Origin: Nostoc linckia FACHB-104
GTDB lineage: Bacteria > Cyanobacteriota > Cyanobacteriia > Cyanobacteriales > Nostocaceae
NCBI RefSeq assembly: GCF_014696615.1
Contig: NZ_JACJQJ010000055.1
Span: forward strand, 1 to 54,760
DNA length: 54,760 nt
Direction of reading: 5' to 3'
A program made the translations under genes and the position numbers. Below are positions 27,318 to 39,200 of this stretch, piece after piece. Within the stretch, counting starts at the first letter, position 1. Every line of letters begins with the position of its first letter. The notes below the pieces were generated by a model. It made no database searches. It was given only the letters and a program-made list of their open reading frames with translations, and had not been told where the DNA came from.

Positions 27318-28481
27318 ATGGGTCGTGTAGGCGTTTTATTACTCAATCTCGGTGGGCCAGATAAGTTAGAAGATGTTGGGCCATTTTTGTTTAACCTGTT
27401 TTCTGATCCAGAAATTATTCGCCTACCATTTCGTTGGCTGCAAAAACCTCTAGCTTGGTTTATTGCTTCACGGCGTACGAAAACATCACAAGAAAACTAC
27501 AAGCAAATTGGCGGCGGTTCACCATTGCGACGCATTACGGAAGCGCAAGGAGAAGCACTAAGAGAACAATTGAGCGAGTTAGGACAAGAAGCCAAGATTT
27601 ATTTGGGAATGCGTTATTGGCATCCCTATACTGAAGAAGCGATCGCACAACTAACTCAAGATCAGATCGAACAGTTGGTTATCTTACCCCTATACCCACA
27701 GTTTTCTATTAGTACCAGTGGTTCTAGCTTCCGTCTTCTAGAAAAACTTTGGCAGGAAAACCCAAAACTGCAACCGCTAGAATACACAGTCATTCCCTCT
27801 TGGTATAAACAACAGGGCTATCTGCAAGCAATGGCAGCACTCATTGCCCAAGAACTTGATCAATATCCTAATCCTGATGAAGTTCATATCTTTTTCAGCG
27901 CTCATGGCGTACCTAAAAGCTACGTTGAAGAAGCAGGTGACCCATACCAGCAGGAAATTGAGGAATGTACTGTTCTGATCATGCGTACCCTCAATCGTCC
28001 TAACGCCCATACGTTAGCTTATCAAAGTCGTGTGGGCCCTGTGGAGTGGTTGCAACCATACACTGAAGATGCGCTGAAAGAATTAGGAGAAAAAGGCATT
28101 AAAGATTTAGTTGTCGTACCTATCAGTTTTGTCTCAGAACATATTGAGACATTGCAAGAAATTGATATTGAGTATCGCGAAATAGCTGAAGAAGCCGGGA
28201 TTCACAATTTCCGTCGTGTACCTGCTCCTAATACCCATCCAGTCTTTATCAAAGCATTGGCAGATTTAGTGATTGATTCTTTAAAGCAGCCCAGCTTGAA
28301 GCTATCACAAGTCACGCAAATGAAGAAGAAGGTGAAAATGTATCCCCAAGAGCGTTGGGAATGGGGCATTACAACCAGCGCTGAAGTCTGGAATGGCCGA
28401 ATTGCTATGCTGGGCTTTATTGCCCTCATTATTGAGCTAGTGACTGGTCGGGGACTACTACACATGATTGGCTTGTTGTAA
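27318..28481 (+). CDS. hemH: Ferrochelatase with C-terminal CAB-like domain
   Basis: HemH inserts Fe2+ into protoporphyrin IX, the last heme step. The N-terminal [23 protein letters not shown] and the catalytic His in [11 protein letters not shown] are diagnostic. Beyond the usual domain (about 320 residues) a linker leads to a C-terminal helix with the chlorophyll a/b-binding motif [12 protein letters not shown], found in cyanobacterial and plastid ferrochelatases, where it anchors the enzyme in membranes and influences chlorophyll-heme balance. Full length at 387 residues. Confidence 0.97.
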   Translation: MGRVGVLLLNLGGPDKLEDVGPFLFNLFSDPEIIRLPFRWLQKPLAWFIASRRTKTSQENYKQIGGGSPLRRITEAQGEALREQLSELGQEAKIYLGMRYWHPYTEEAIAQLTQDQIEQLVILPLYPQFSISTSGSSFRLLEKLWQENPKLQPLEYTVIPSWYKQQGYLQAMAALIAQELDQYPNPDEVHIFFSAHGVPKSYVEEAGDPYQQEIEECTVLIMRTLNRPNAHTLAYQSRVGPVEWLQPYTEDALKELGEKGIKDLVVVPISFVSEHIETLQEIDIEYREIAEEAGIHNFRRVPAPNTHPVFIKALADLVIDSLKQPSLKLSQVTQMKKKVKMYPQERWEWGITTSAEVWNGRIAMLGFIALIIELVTGRGLLHMIGLL

Positions 28482-28560
28482 CCGCTATGCAGACTAACAA
28501 CGGAACAGAGTGTTATTGAAAGAGTCGAGTCATTTATAAAGCTTGAGGTGCAAACCTACA

Positions 28561-29430
28561 ATGACTCTCAACCCAATTATTTGGAAAGCACTCACAGCAT
28601 TGATTCTTTCCTTAGTAACTACTGCTGTTTCCGGTTGCACTGCATTTACGTCCAGAACTCAGGACTTAACCAACCAATCTTCACCAAATAGTCAACCAAT
28701 CCGCAAGCTCTCAACAGAGTCAGATTCGGGTTATTCAGTTGCTTATTCTCCAGAAGTATTTAGGGCGAAAAATCCTGTAGGTTCTGTTCTTGCCAGTGCT
28801 GGTGCTAAAACTGTTAAACTTTGGAATCCCAGCACGGGAAAACTCATCCGTACCTTCAACGGACAGGCCTGGGCTGTTAATTTTAGTCCAGATGGTCAGA
28901 TTATTGCTAGTGGTAGTCAGAATGGAGATCTCAATCTCTGGAATGTTGGTACTGGAGAACTTATCCGTACCCTTAATCATTCAGAACCAGTAATTGATGT
29001 GGTCTTTAGTCCTGATGGGCAGACACTAGCGACTGGTCTTGACCAGGGCGCTAATATTAGGCTGTGGAATTGGCGCACTGGAAATATTATTCGCATCCCT
29101 GATGACCCGAACGCTTCTGCAAGGGGATTTGATAATTTAAAATCTGTACCCATTGCTTTTAGTCCCGATGGTCAGGCATTCTTTGCAAGAAGTGGTTCAG
29201 GTAGTACTAGTCAGTTGTGGAATATTAGTACTGGTAAAGTTATCCGTAGTTTCGATGCTAAATCATTGATTAATGATGTTGCTATCAGCCCAGATGGAAA
29301 AACCTTTGCTACTGGCGTTCGTGACAATGCTATTAAGTTGTGGGATGTTAATACCGGCAAACTCATCCACACTTTAAACCCACATTCCGCAGGTGTGATC
29401 GTAAATGCTGTATTTTTAAAAATGACCTAA
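28561..29430 (+). pseudogene. WD40 repeat lipoprotein, N-terminal part, disrupted by an IS
   Basis: The N-terminal 289 residues of a secreted beta-propeller. The ATG at 28561 starts MTLNPIIWK, followed by a hydrophobic stretch and lipobox TTAVSGC, so Cys would be lipidated. Five WD40 blades follow (for example NFSPDGQIIASGSQNGDLNLW, shortened: FSPDGQIIASGSQNG). After GVIVNAV the frame runs into FLKMT and a stop at the edge of the IS1634-type insertion. The remaining two blades are at 31065-31331, making a seven-bladed propeller before insertion. The truncated product would lack two blades and probably not close. Confidence 0.85.
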
Positions 29431-31075
29431 ATGCTGCATTTTAGAAGCATGACAGCATCACCATTAGATATAAGAGTACATGATATTGACCACTGTGGGA
29501 TAGTCGCAGGCATATGTGACGAAATGGAACTAGTAGAGCAAATCAATCGGTTACTAGGAAGCCATCCGCAAGAAATAATTAGTGCAGGTCAAGTGGTAAA
29601 AGCAATGATTCTCAACGGATTAGGGTTTGTCAGCGCCCCATTATATCTGTTTGAAAAATTTTTTATTGGCAAAGCTACAGAACACCTACTGGGAGAGGGG
29701 ATACATCCAGAACACTTAAACGATGACCGTCTAGGTAGAGTGTTGGACAAACTGTACTCCAAAGGGCTAACAGAAGTATTTGTAACGGTGGCACTATCTG
29801 CGGCTCGTAAATTTGGTGTAAAAATGGACAGTTTACACCTGGATTCAAGTTCGTTTCATGTCGATGGTGATTACACCGTAGAAACTGGAGAGGAGGAAGC
29901 AGAACCTGGAACAATCCACATAACTTATGGTTATTCGAGAGATCACCGCCCAGACTTAAAGCAATTTATTCTCGACTTGATGTGTAGTGGAGATGGAGAC
30001 ATCCCGCTATATTTAAGAGTCGCAGATGGCAATGAATCAGACTCAGCCATGTTTGCCAAATTAATCACGGACTTCAAACGGCAATGGCTGCTTGATGCTT
30101 TGTTTGTAGCTGATGCGGCACTGTACACAGAAGAGAACTTGCAACAAATGAAGCAGTTACGTTGGGTATCGAGAGTACCAATAACTTTGACTGCTGCTAA
30201 ACAGTTGTTGGATAACATTCATGAAAATGCATTTGTTTCCAGTTCATTACCGGGATACCGTATCGCTTCATGTTGTAACTTTTATGCCGACATACTACAA
30301 CGTTGGATAGTAGTTGAAAGTCAAGTTCGTAAACAAGCTGACCTCAAGCAGCTAGAAAAACGTTTGTCTAAGCAGTTGACTAAAGCCCAAACCGAACTTA
30401 AACAGTTATCTCAACAGCAGTTTGCTTGTGAAAAAGATGCCCAACTTGCTGCTGAACGCATGAATTGTAAGTTGCCTTTACATCAGCTAGTTGATATCAA
30501 AGTAGTTGAAATTTTGCAGCACAAGGGACGTGGTAGACCGCGAAAGAATGCTGTTATAGAAAAGCACTATCAACTTTATGCAACACTTGCATCCAAACAA
30601 ACTGCTATAGATGTTGAATTCCAAAGAGCCGGTAGGTTCCTCCTAGCAACCAATGTTCTTGATGCTTCTGAGTTAAGTGATAATGATGTGTTAATTGAGT
30701 ATAAGGCACAGCAATCTACTGAACGCGGTTTTCGCTTTCTCAAAGACCCGCTATTCTTTACTTCCAGTGTCTTCCTCAACTCACCCAAACGGGTTGCCGC
30801 ATTAGCCATGATTATGGGCTTGTGTTTGCTTGTTTATAGTTTGGGTCAAAGGGCATTGCGTCAAGCACTCGATAGAGCTAAAAAGACTATCGATGATCAG
30901 TTGGGTAAACCTACTGCTACTCCCACTCTACGCTGGGTCTTTCAATGTTTTATGTCGATTCACTTAGTTACTGTTGCCCAAAGCAAGCAAATTACTAATT
31001 TGACTTCCGAAAGACACTGGATTCTCAACTTTTTTGGTGCCCCCTGTCGAAAATATTATCTGCTTTGCTAACTAA
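29420..31075 (+). mobile_element. IS1634-type insertion sequence splitting the WD40 gene
   Basis: The transposase gene sits between the two halves of one WD40 gene, so the element is bounded by about 29420 and 31075. I could not fix the exact ends: no clear terminal inverted repeat or target duplication was found by eye. The WD40 frame can be rejoined around ATG AC at 29424 and ACT AAC at 31071, suggesting little or no host DNA was lost. Confidence 0.75.
29449..31071 (+). CDS. IS1634 family (DDE, IS4-superfamily) transposase
   Basis: About 540 residues beginning MTASPLDIRVHDIDHCGIVAG, the family N terminus (a DUF4277-type domain); an ATG or alternative start at 29431 would add six residues. 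DDE residues are visible: D in LHLDSSSFHVDGDY, D in LFVADAALYTEENL, and the YREK-like E in AQQSTERGFRFLKDP. The C terminus FFGAPCRKYYLLC matches the typical CxKYYLL ending. No frameshift or stop is seen, so the protein is probably active and the insertion recent. Confidence 0.92.
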   Translation: MTASPLDIRVHDIDHCGIVAGICDEMELVEQINRLLGSHPQEIISAGQVVKAMILNGLGFVSAPLYLFEKFFIGKATEHLLGEGIHPEHLNDDRLGRVLDKLYSKGLTEVFVTVALSAARKFGVKMDSLHLDSSSFHVDGDYTVETGEEEAEPGTIHITYGYSRDHRPDLKQFILDLMCSGDGDIPLYLRVADGNESDSAMFAKLITDFKRQWLLDALFVADAALYTEENLQQMKQLRWVSRVPITLTAAKQLLDNIHENAFVSSSLPGYRIASCCNFYADILQRWIVVESQVRKQADLKQLEKRLSKQLTKAQTELKQLSQQQFACEKDAQLAAERMNCKLPLHQLVDIKVVEILQHKGRGRPRKNAVIEKHYQLYATLASKQTAIDVEFQRAGRFLLATNVLDASELSDNDVLIEYKAQQSTERGFRFLKDPLFFTSSVFLNSPKRVAALAMIMGLCLLVYSLGQRALRQALDRAKKTIDDQLGKPTATPTLRWVFQCFMSIHLVTVAQSKQITNLTSERHWILNFFGAPCRKYYLLC

Positions 31076-31331
31076 CCTGCGGAATGTGGGTTTAAATGGT
31101 CATACAGGTGAAGTGAGAGCCGTTGCTTTCAGTCCAGATGGAAAAAATCTCGCTAGTGGTAGTCAAGACGGTAGTATCAAGCTATGGAATATTAGCACAG
31201 GCAAACCGCTCGGCACTTTTACGGCGCAAAAAGAACAAGTTTGGTCTGTCGCTTTCAATCCAGATGGAAAAACTCTTGCTAGTGCTAGTCAGGATGGCAC
31301 TATCAAGATTTGGCAGGTATTACCACAATGA
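31065..31331 (+). pseudogene. WD40 repeat lipoprotein, C-terminal part
   Basis: Eighty-eight codons carrying two WD40 blades (AVAFSPDGKNLASGSQDG and SVAFNPDGKTLASASQDG), ending IKIWQVLPQ. It continues the propeller begun at 28561. The TTG at 31065 overlaps the transposase stop and is not a credible native start; without its signal peptide and lipobox this part would not be exported. A MITE-like element begins 7 bp after the stop. Confidence 0.85.
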
Positions 31332-31338
31332 CCCTTAA

Positions 31339-31474
31339 GGGACTTCCAGAAATTAAATTATTCAATCAACAAGTGGGAAGATATTGAGCAAAGTCTTTTT
31401 CTCCCTCTGCACCCCTGCTTCCTCTGCTCCCTCTGCTACCCTAGCGACAGTATATTTTTTTAGTTGTAAGTCCC
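31339..31474. mobile_element. MITE-like element, family A copy 1 (136 bp)
   Basis: Ends GGGACTTCCA (31339-31348) and TGTAAGTCCC (31465-31474) form inverted repeats with one or two mismatches. TAA flanks both sides (31336-31338 and 31475-31477), consistent with a 3-bp target duplication. The interior is A+T-rich at the left and C+T-rich (CTCTGCTCCC units) in the middle. Copy 2 is at 51516-51696. The right end abuts the stop codon (31474-31476) of the DUF4126 gene. No coding capacity. Confidence 0.85.
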
Positions 31475-32049
31475 TAATACCTGACTTTTGATCGGTTACG
31501 GCGATATTGCCAATACCAGTCATACCACTGCTTGGCGCTATGAATTGCAAACCAGAGAAGGGCAAAAGTTATTAATCCTCCAGGCCAAGGAGCATTAAAG
31601 GCAAATAGTACTAAAACAACACATAAAAAATCTTGCAGAAATACTGCCCACAATGGTAAACCACGCAAGCGATAAAACCAACCGACTTGCACCAGTTGAA
31701 ATACCAAAGCTAACAAACCACCAATACAAGCAATTAACCAATTTGGCGCATCTGTTGTAGAAGATACTGCTAACCCCATAATTGCACCTACAATGGGGGA
31801 CAATAATAACTCAAATATTTGTAATACTCTCTGTCCCAAACGCTTTTTAGAAGCAAGTAGCTCCAGCAAAGACCAAATACTAAAGCAGCCTAACAACACT
31901 GATGGCGAAATGTGAGCCAAAAGGGGGACTTTTGACCACAATTGGCCTCCATGCAGCAATCCAATAATCAGTAGGGGTATACCAATTCTAATTCCTGCTG
32001 CCGCCGAAGCAGAAAGTGTAGCTAGGATATCAATCATTAGTGCATTCAA
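31474..32049 (-). CDS. DUF4126 family membrane protein
   Basis: A 191-residue integral membrane protein with about five hydrophobic segments. The N-terminal SASAAAGIRIGIPLLIIGLL is the Gly-rich signature of DUF4126. The C-terminal tail is basic and aromatic (WYWQYRRNRSK). Its stop TAG overlaps the boundary of the family A MITE, so the last residues may have changed with that insertion. Function is unknown. The upstream 200 bp are A+T-rich with ATGCCCC tandem units near 32215-32245. Confidence 0.85.
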   Translation of the reverse strand: MNALMIDILATLSASAAAGIRIGIPLLIIGLLHGGQLWSKVPLLAHISPSVLLGCFSIWSLLELLASKKRLGQRVLQIFELLLSPIVGAIMGLAVSSTTDAPNWLIACIGGLLALVFQLVQVGWFYRLRGLPLWAVFLQDFLCVVLVLFAFNAPWPGGLITFALLWFAIHSAKQWYDWYWQYRRNRSKVRY

Positions 32050-32246
32050 AGTGCTACTAAATAGTCTTATAGTTATTAATTATACTTTGTAAAAAAATAA
32101 TCAACAGTGAAAAATTAAATAATCTCAGTATATAGATATATAATATTTTACAAAAAATTTGTCCGTTTTGGGGACTGGGGGCAGGGAAAAAGTAGGGGAG
32201 AAAGAGGAAATATAAATGCCCCATGCCCCATGCCCCATGCCCCTTC

Positions 32247-33542
32247 CTAAATTCCTAGCCGTTGATAAACCTGTTCTAAATGCCGCAGATGTTGTTGGGG
32301 GTCAAAACAAAACTCAATTTCCTCTGGCGATAACTTTTGAGTCACACGCGGGTCTTTGGTAATTAAATCGTGGAAATTGCCTTCTGCTTTGTTCCAAGCT
32401 GTGTGAGCATTTTCTTGGACGATCGCATACGCTTCTTCGCGCTTGGTTCCTTTTTCTACTAAAGCTAGTAGTACTTTTTGGCTAAATACTACACCGCCAT
32501 AACAGTTGAGATTTCGTTGCATATTCTCGGGATACACCAATAGGTTAGTTACCAAATCGGTGATTTCTACCAACATAAAATGGGTCAAAATGCAAGCATC
32601 TGGCAAAATTACCCGTTCTACAGAACTGTGAGAAATATCTCGTTCATGCCAGAGGGCGATATCTTCTACAGCAGCACCAGCGTGACTTCTCACTAACCGC
32701 GCCATCCCTGTTAGCCGTTCGGAACGGATGGGATTACGTTTGTGGGGCATAGCTGAAGAACCTTTTTGACCTTTGGCAAAAAATTCTTCAACTTCGAGAA
32801 CGTCTGTTTTTTGCAGATTGCGAATTTCGACAGCAAAGCGTTCAATAGATGCGGCAACTAAAGCTAATTGCTGCACATAATCGGCATGGATATCGCGAGA
32901 AATGACTTGTGTAGAAGCAGTATCCGGCTTAAGCCCCAGTTTTTGGCAGGCGATCGCTTCTACACGTGGTTCAATATTGGCATAGGTTCCTACTGCACCA
33001 GAAATTTTACCCACAGCAATTGTTTTGCGGAGAGTTTGCAAACGTTCTTGATGTCGCAATACTTCTGCTAACCATCCAGCTAATTTAAATCCAAAGGTGA
33101 TGGGTTCAGCATGAATACCATGAGAACGTCCAATCATCACCGTATTCCGATGTTCTTTTGCCTTTTGACGAATTGCCTTAATTAAATCTTCAAGGCGCTG
33201 TAACAGCACATCTAAACTGGCTATCAATTGCAATGCTAAAGCTGTATCAAGCACATCAGAACTAGTTAAACCCAGGTGAATATAACGCCCGGCATCACCA
33301 ACATATTCATTGACATTTGTTAAAAAGGCGATGACATCGTGGCGGACTTCAGCTTCAATTTCTAGCACCCGCTTTGGGTCAAAATTCGCCTTTGCTTTAA
33401 TTTCTTCAACTGCCTGAGATGGGATGTAACCAAGTTCAGCCTGTGCCTCACAAACAGCAATTTCTACTTGCAACCAAGTTTTTAGTTTATAGGCTTCACT
33501 CCAAAGATTACCCATTTCGGGCAAGGTATAACGCTCAATCAC
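32247..33542 (-). CDS. purB: Adenylosuccinate lyase
   Basis: PurB cleaves SAICAR and adenylosuccinate in purine synthesis. It is a fumarase/aspartase superfamily member with the signature SSAMPHKRNPIRSERL, the catalytic-loop IGRSHGIHAEP and TSSDVLDTALALQL. The 431-residue length is normal. The start MIERYTLPEMG is the family N terminus. There is no gene in the 40 bp between it and the DUF421 gene upstream, so the two may share a transcript. Confidence 0.97.
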   Translation of the reverse strand: MIERYTLPEMGNLWSEAYKLKTWLQVEIAVCEAQAELGYIPSQAVEEIKAKANFDPKRVLEIEAEVRHDVIAFLTNVNEYVGDAGRYIHLGLTSSDVLDTALALQLIASLDVLLQRLEDLIKAIRQKAKEHRNTVMIGRSHGIHAEPITFGFKLAGWLAEVLRHQERLQTLRKTIAVGKISGAVGTYANIEPRVEAIACQKLGLKPDTASTQVISRDIHADYVQQLALVAASIERFAVEIRNLQKTDVLEVEEFFAKGQKGSSAMPHKRNPIRSERLTGMARLVRSHAGAAVEDIALWHERDISHSSVERVILPDACILTHFMLVEITDLVTNLLVYPENMQRNLNCYGGVVFSQKVLLALVEKGTKREEAYAIVQENAHTAWNKAEGNFHDLITKDPRVTQKLSPEEIEFCFDPQQHLRHLEQVYQRLGI

Positions 33543-33582
33543 AGTCCGCCACAGAATACAACCGTCATATTTTACATTTTTA

Positions 33583-34134
33583 TTAGGGCAGATCGCTTTT
33601 TGATTTAGATTCTTGGTTAACTATAGAACTAGTTTTGGATTCGGATGTAATGACACTAATGCTACCGTCAGCTTCCATATAAGCCAACTTGACATCAGTC
33701 AAAAATTCTACACTTTGTTGGCGTAGCTTACTCATCAACTCATCCTCTGTAATCAACTCTCGTTCTAAATGCCGATGAATAATCCGACCATTTTTTACCA
33801 GTAATAGTGGAGGGGGATTGAGAAATCGCTGGAACTCAGGAAGTTTGTAGCCTAACCAGTTAAGTAAGTAGCTCCAAAAAATTACGGTTCCTACTAGAAT
33901 AGCTCCTTCAGTAATAGAAGTATAATTACTAGCCATCGCATTTTGAGCAGCTTCTGCGAATAACACAACTACTAATAAATCGGTAATTCCTAGAGTTCCC
34001 ATTTGCCGACTAGGAAGCAAGCGTAACACCGAGAATAATGCTAGATAGACTAAAGAGCCACGTATAATTAATTCTAAAATACTGATGCTAGGAACAAAGA
34101 TTGCTTGCCAATCAACAAAAAATAATTTTTCCAT
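33583..34134 (-). CDS. DUF421 (YetF/YcaP-type) membrane protein
   Basis: A 183-residue protein with three N-terminal membrane helices (about residues 20-100) and the family motifs LPSRQMGTLGITDLLVVVL and AEAAQNAM, then a cytoplasmic domain (PPPLLLVKNGRIIHRHLERE, TEDELMSKLRQQ). The family is widespread and of uncertain role; some members are linked to spore or envelope functions in Firmicutes. The C terminus is a Ser/Lys-rich tail. Confidence 0.88.
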   Translation of the reverse strand: MEKLFFVDWQAIFVPSISILELIIRGSLVYLALFSVLRLLPSRQMGTLGITDLLVVVLFAEAAQNAMASNYTSITEGAILVGTVIFWSYLLNWLGYKLPEFQRFLNPPPLLLVKNGRIIHRHLERELITEDELMSKLRQQSVEFLTDVKLAYMEADGSISVITSESKTSSIVNQESKSKSDLP

Positions 34135-35930
<1,796 letters not shown>

Positions 35931-36054
35931 TTACCCAGTCAGTAGTTGTGCAAAATTAAATTCATCGAGAGAAGGAATAGGGAACAGGGGAGAGAAAAAA
36001 AGAGCATTTAATAATTTTGTTTAGGTACCTATTGGGCATGGGGCATTGGGCATC

Positions 36055-36178
36055 AATACTTGTCGGTTAAGGGCAAAAGGGGAAGGGGAAAAGGGGCAAG
36101 AAAAAACCTTTAACCCTTACCCTTTCACCATTTCCCCAAACCAAATTCCGAGTTGAAAATCCTTAACCGAGCAGTATT
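36055..36178. mobile_element. MITE-like element, family B copy 2 (124 bp)
   Basis: Ends AATACTTGTCGGTTAAG (36055-36071) and CTTAACCGAGCAGTATT (36162-36178). It is inverted relative to the copy at 15806-15908: the TTG variant is on the left here and on the right there. The core shares AAAGGTTTTTTCTT and CCCTTTTCCCC blocks with copy 1. Flanks contain GGGCATG units. It fills most of the 35931-36251 gap between por and the kinase gene. Confidence 0.75.
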
Positions 36179-36251
36179 GCATGGGGCATGGTTGATTTAA
36201 TGAAAATTTCTCTCCTTGTCCCCTTATCTCCCTGCCCCCTGCCCCTTGCCC

Positions 36252-39200
36252 TCACGAAAGGGGTTGCAGCAATTGAGCGATCGCCTGAACTAAAATTTCT
36301 GGTTGCACGGGCTTGGAGATATGCAGATGAAATCCAGCGACTAGGGCTTGTTGCTGGTTGATTTCTCCGGCGTAAGCAGTGAGGGCGATCGCGGGAATGC
36401 TTCCTCCCTGTTCTGGCGACAATTTTCTAATTTGCCGAATTAGGGAGTAACCATCCATATCTGGCATACCAATGTCACACAGTAATAAATCGGGACTAGA
36501 CTGATTTAAAAGTGTTAATGCTTGGACTGCGGAAGCTGCTGTTTTTACTGTTGCCCCAGATTGCGTCAGGATAAATTCTGCTAACTCCCGCATATCTGCA
36601 TCATCATCGACAACCAAGATGTTAATACCTGTAAGATCGGTGCAACTTTCGCACACACCGTCATCATTAGATAGCTGCGGCTCGACAATATTTAACGGTA
36701 GTAGCACTGTGAATGTTGCACCTAAATTCTGTCCGGCACTGCTGGCTTGAACAGTTCCACCATGTAGTTCGGTAAAATGGCGGACGATCGCTAATCCTAA
36801 TCCTAATCCGCCAAATTGTCTTGTGGTTGTGCCATCTTCCTGGCGGAAGTATTCAAACACAAAGGGTAAAAAATCGGGTTTGATGCCAATTCCTGTATCT
36901 TTGACTTGAATTTGGGCATACATTCCCACTTGCTCTAGTTTTACCTCAATTTTTCCGCCTGATGGGGTAAATTTCACAGCATTAGAAACCAAGTTCCAGA
37001 CAATCTGTTGTAGACGATTGGCATCCCCTGTTATGGTTCCAGTGATGGGGTTAATTGTGGTTTGGATGTCGATGCTTTTAGCTTGTGCTGCTAGTTGTAC
37101 CGTTTCTAGGGCAGCGGTAATGGTAGTAGCTAAATTAACTGGCGCAACATTTAATGTCATTTTTCCTTGGAGGATGCGGGAGACATCCAACAAATCCTCA
37201 ATTAATTGCGCTTGTAATTTAGCGTTGCGTTCGATGGTTTCTAAGGCTTGGTCGGCTTTTTTGCCTTCTAACCGCCTACTTCGCAGGATTCTTGTCCAGC
37301 CAAGAATGGGATTAAGGGGCGATCGCAATTCGTGGGAAAGTACGGCTAAAAATTCGTCTTTAATGCGGTTGGCGGCTTCGGCTTTGGCGCGATCGCTTTG
37401 TGCGACTCGATACAACTGAGCATTGTCGATGGCGAGGGAAGCACGACGGGCTAATTCTTCTGCTAGTTGTAAATCGCTCTGGGTATAGTGTCGCCCAGAT
37501 TCGGCACTGACAAAAGAAATTACGCCTAAAATTCGGGCTTGGGTGAGTAATGGCACTGTCATGAGAGATTTAAACCCAACAGAGCGCAGAATTTCTAAAT
37601 GTTCTGGGTCATGGGCTGCTTGGACAATTAATTCATCGGGAATATCTGCCAAAATATCAGATTGTCCTGTACGTAAAGTTAAGGCAGCGCCACGAGGATT
37701 ATTAGGGTTAAAAGGATATTTATTATTGGTTTGCTGCGCCCACTCTAGTTTTGCGGGGTCGCTGTGAGCTACTGCAATTTGCTCAATGGCACCATCTTCT
37801 GCAACTATGTGGACTGTACACCAATCTGCCAAATCTGGTGTTGCCAGATGTGCTACTTGTTCTAAAGTAGTTTGGTAATCGAGTGAAGAAGCTAAAACTG
37901 CACTGGCTTCTGCCAAAAATCTTTGGGCACGCTCTAAAAGTACTTGCTCTGTCACATCGATCACATAGGCTAAAACATCTTCTATCTGACCCTGTGAGTT
38001 GATATTAGGTAGATAGTAAAGATTGTAGTAACCGGGGGAGCGTAGACGCGTAGCGGCTTGTCGTGAGACATCGCTGTGTCCAGGTGCATTGACAGCAAAG
38101 CTATTGAGAATAATGGGATTCTTTGTTGTATAAATTTCCGAGAAAAGTGCAACTATGTTGGGGTCGGATTGACCGAACAGTTCGGCAACTGAACGCCCTA
38201 AATGTTGTTCGCGGGTTAAGCCGTTAATTTGGGCTAATGCTTCGTTGATGGCAACAAATCGTTGTTCAGCATCTAACAGAGCCATACCCACCGGAGCAGT
38301 ATCAAAAATATTTTCTAATTGGCGCTTAATTACTTCAACTTGAGTACGAGCAATACGTTCGCGTTCTAGCAATTGTTCTCGTTCTTGTTCAGCTTGCTTG
38401 CGTTCTGTGATGTCAATGAGAACGCCAATCATCTGTATAGGCTGCCCTTGGGCATTATATAAAAATCTGCCCCTAGCTTCTGTCCAATGAATAGAGCCAT
38501 TTTCCCAGAGCGTGCGGTATTCATGATGATATTCAGTTTTATTGAGCATCGCTTGTTGCAGCGCTAATTCTGTGTGCCCTAAGTCATCGGGATGAACGCT
38601 GTTAGACCAAAGTTCATAGCTGGGTGGGCACTCATTTGGCTGGAGTCCCATGATGTTGTAATGACTATCTGACCAGGTGAGGGTATTGATTTGCAAATCC
38701 CAGTCCCAGGTGCCCATGCGTCCCACCATTAATGCTAGTTGTAGGCGAGTTTTGCTGTGTCGCAGTTCTTCTTCTGCCCGCGATCGCTCTACCGCTAGCC
38801 AAGTTTTTTGGGCAATTCGCTCCATGAGTATTACATCCTCCTCTGTCCACTGGCGGGGGGTGACATGGTGTAAGACAAATAGGGCTACAAATCGTCCTTC
38901 CTTCACCAAGGGAACGCACAGCAAAGATTTGGTTTGGATGGCATCAAAAGCTACCGCCCCACCTGCAACTGTCCGCGGATCGGTATCGACATTATTCACA
39001 AAGATGGTTTTGCCTTGCTTAAGTTCAGCAATGATTTCCACGCCAAAAGAATTTAGGTAGTGACTACCAGAGATGCTCATGACACCGTTGCAATAGTCGC
39101 GATCAACAATTACGTATTCTTGACTAGCATCAATTTCTCCGTAGGTACAACGGGTAACTTGGAAATGTTGCCCTGTGGTGCAAACCACCTGCCACATAAT

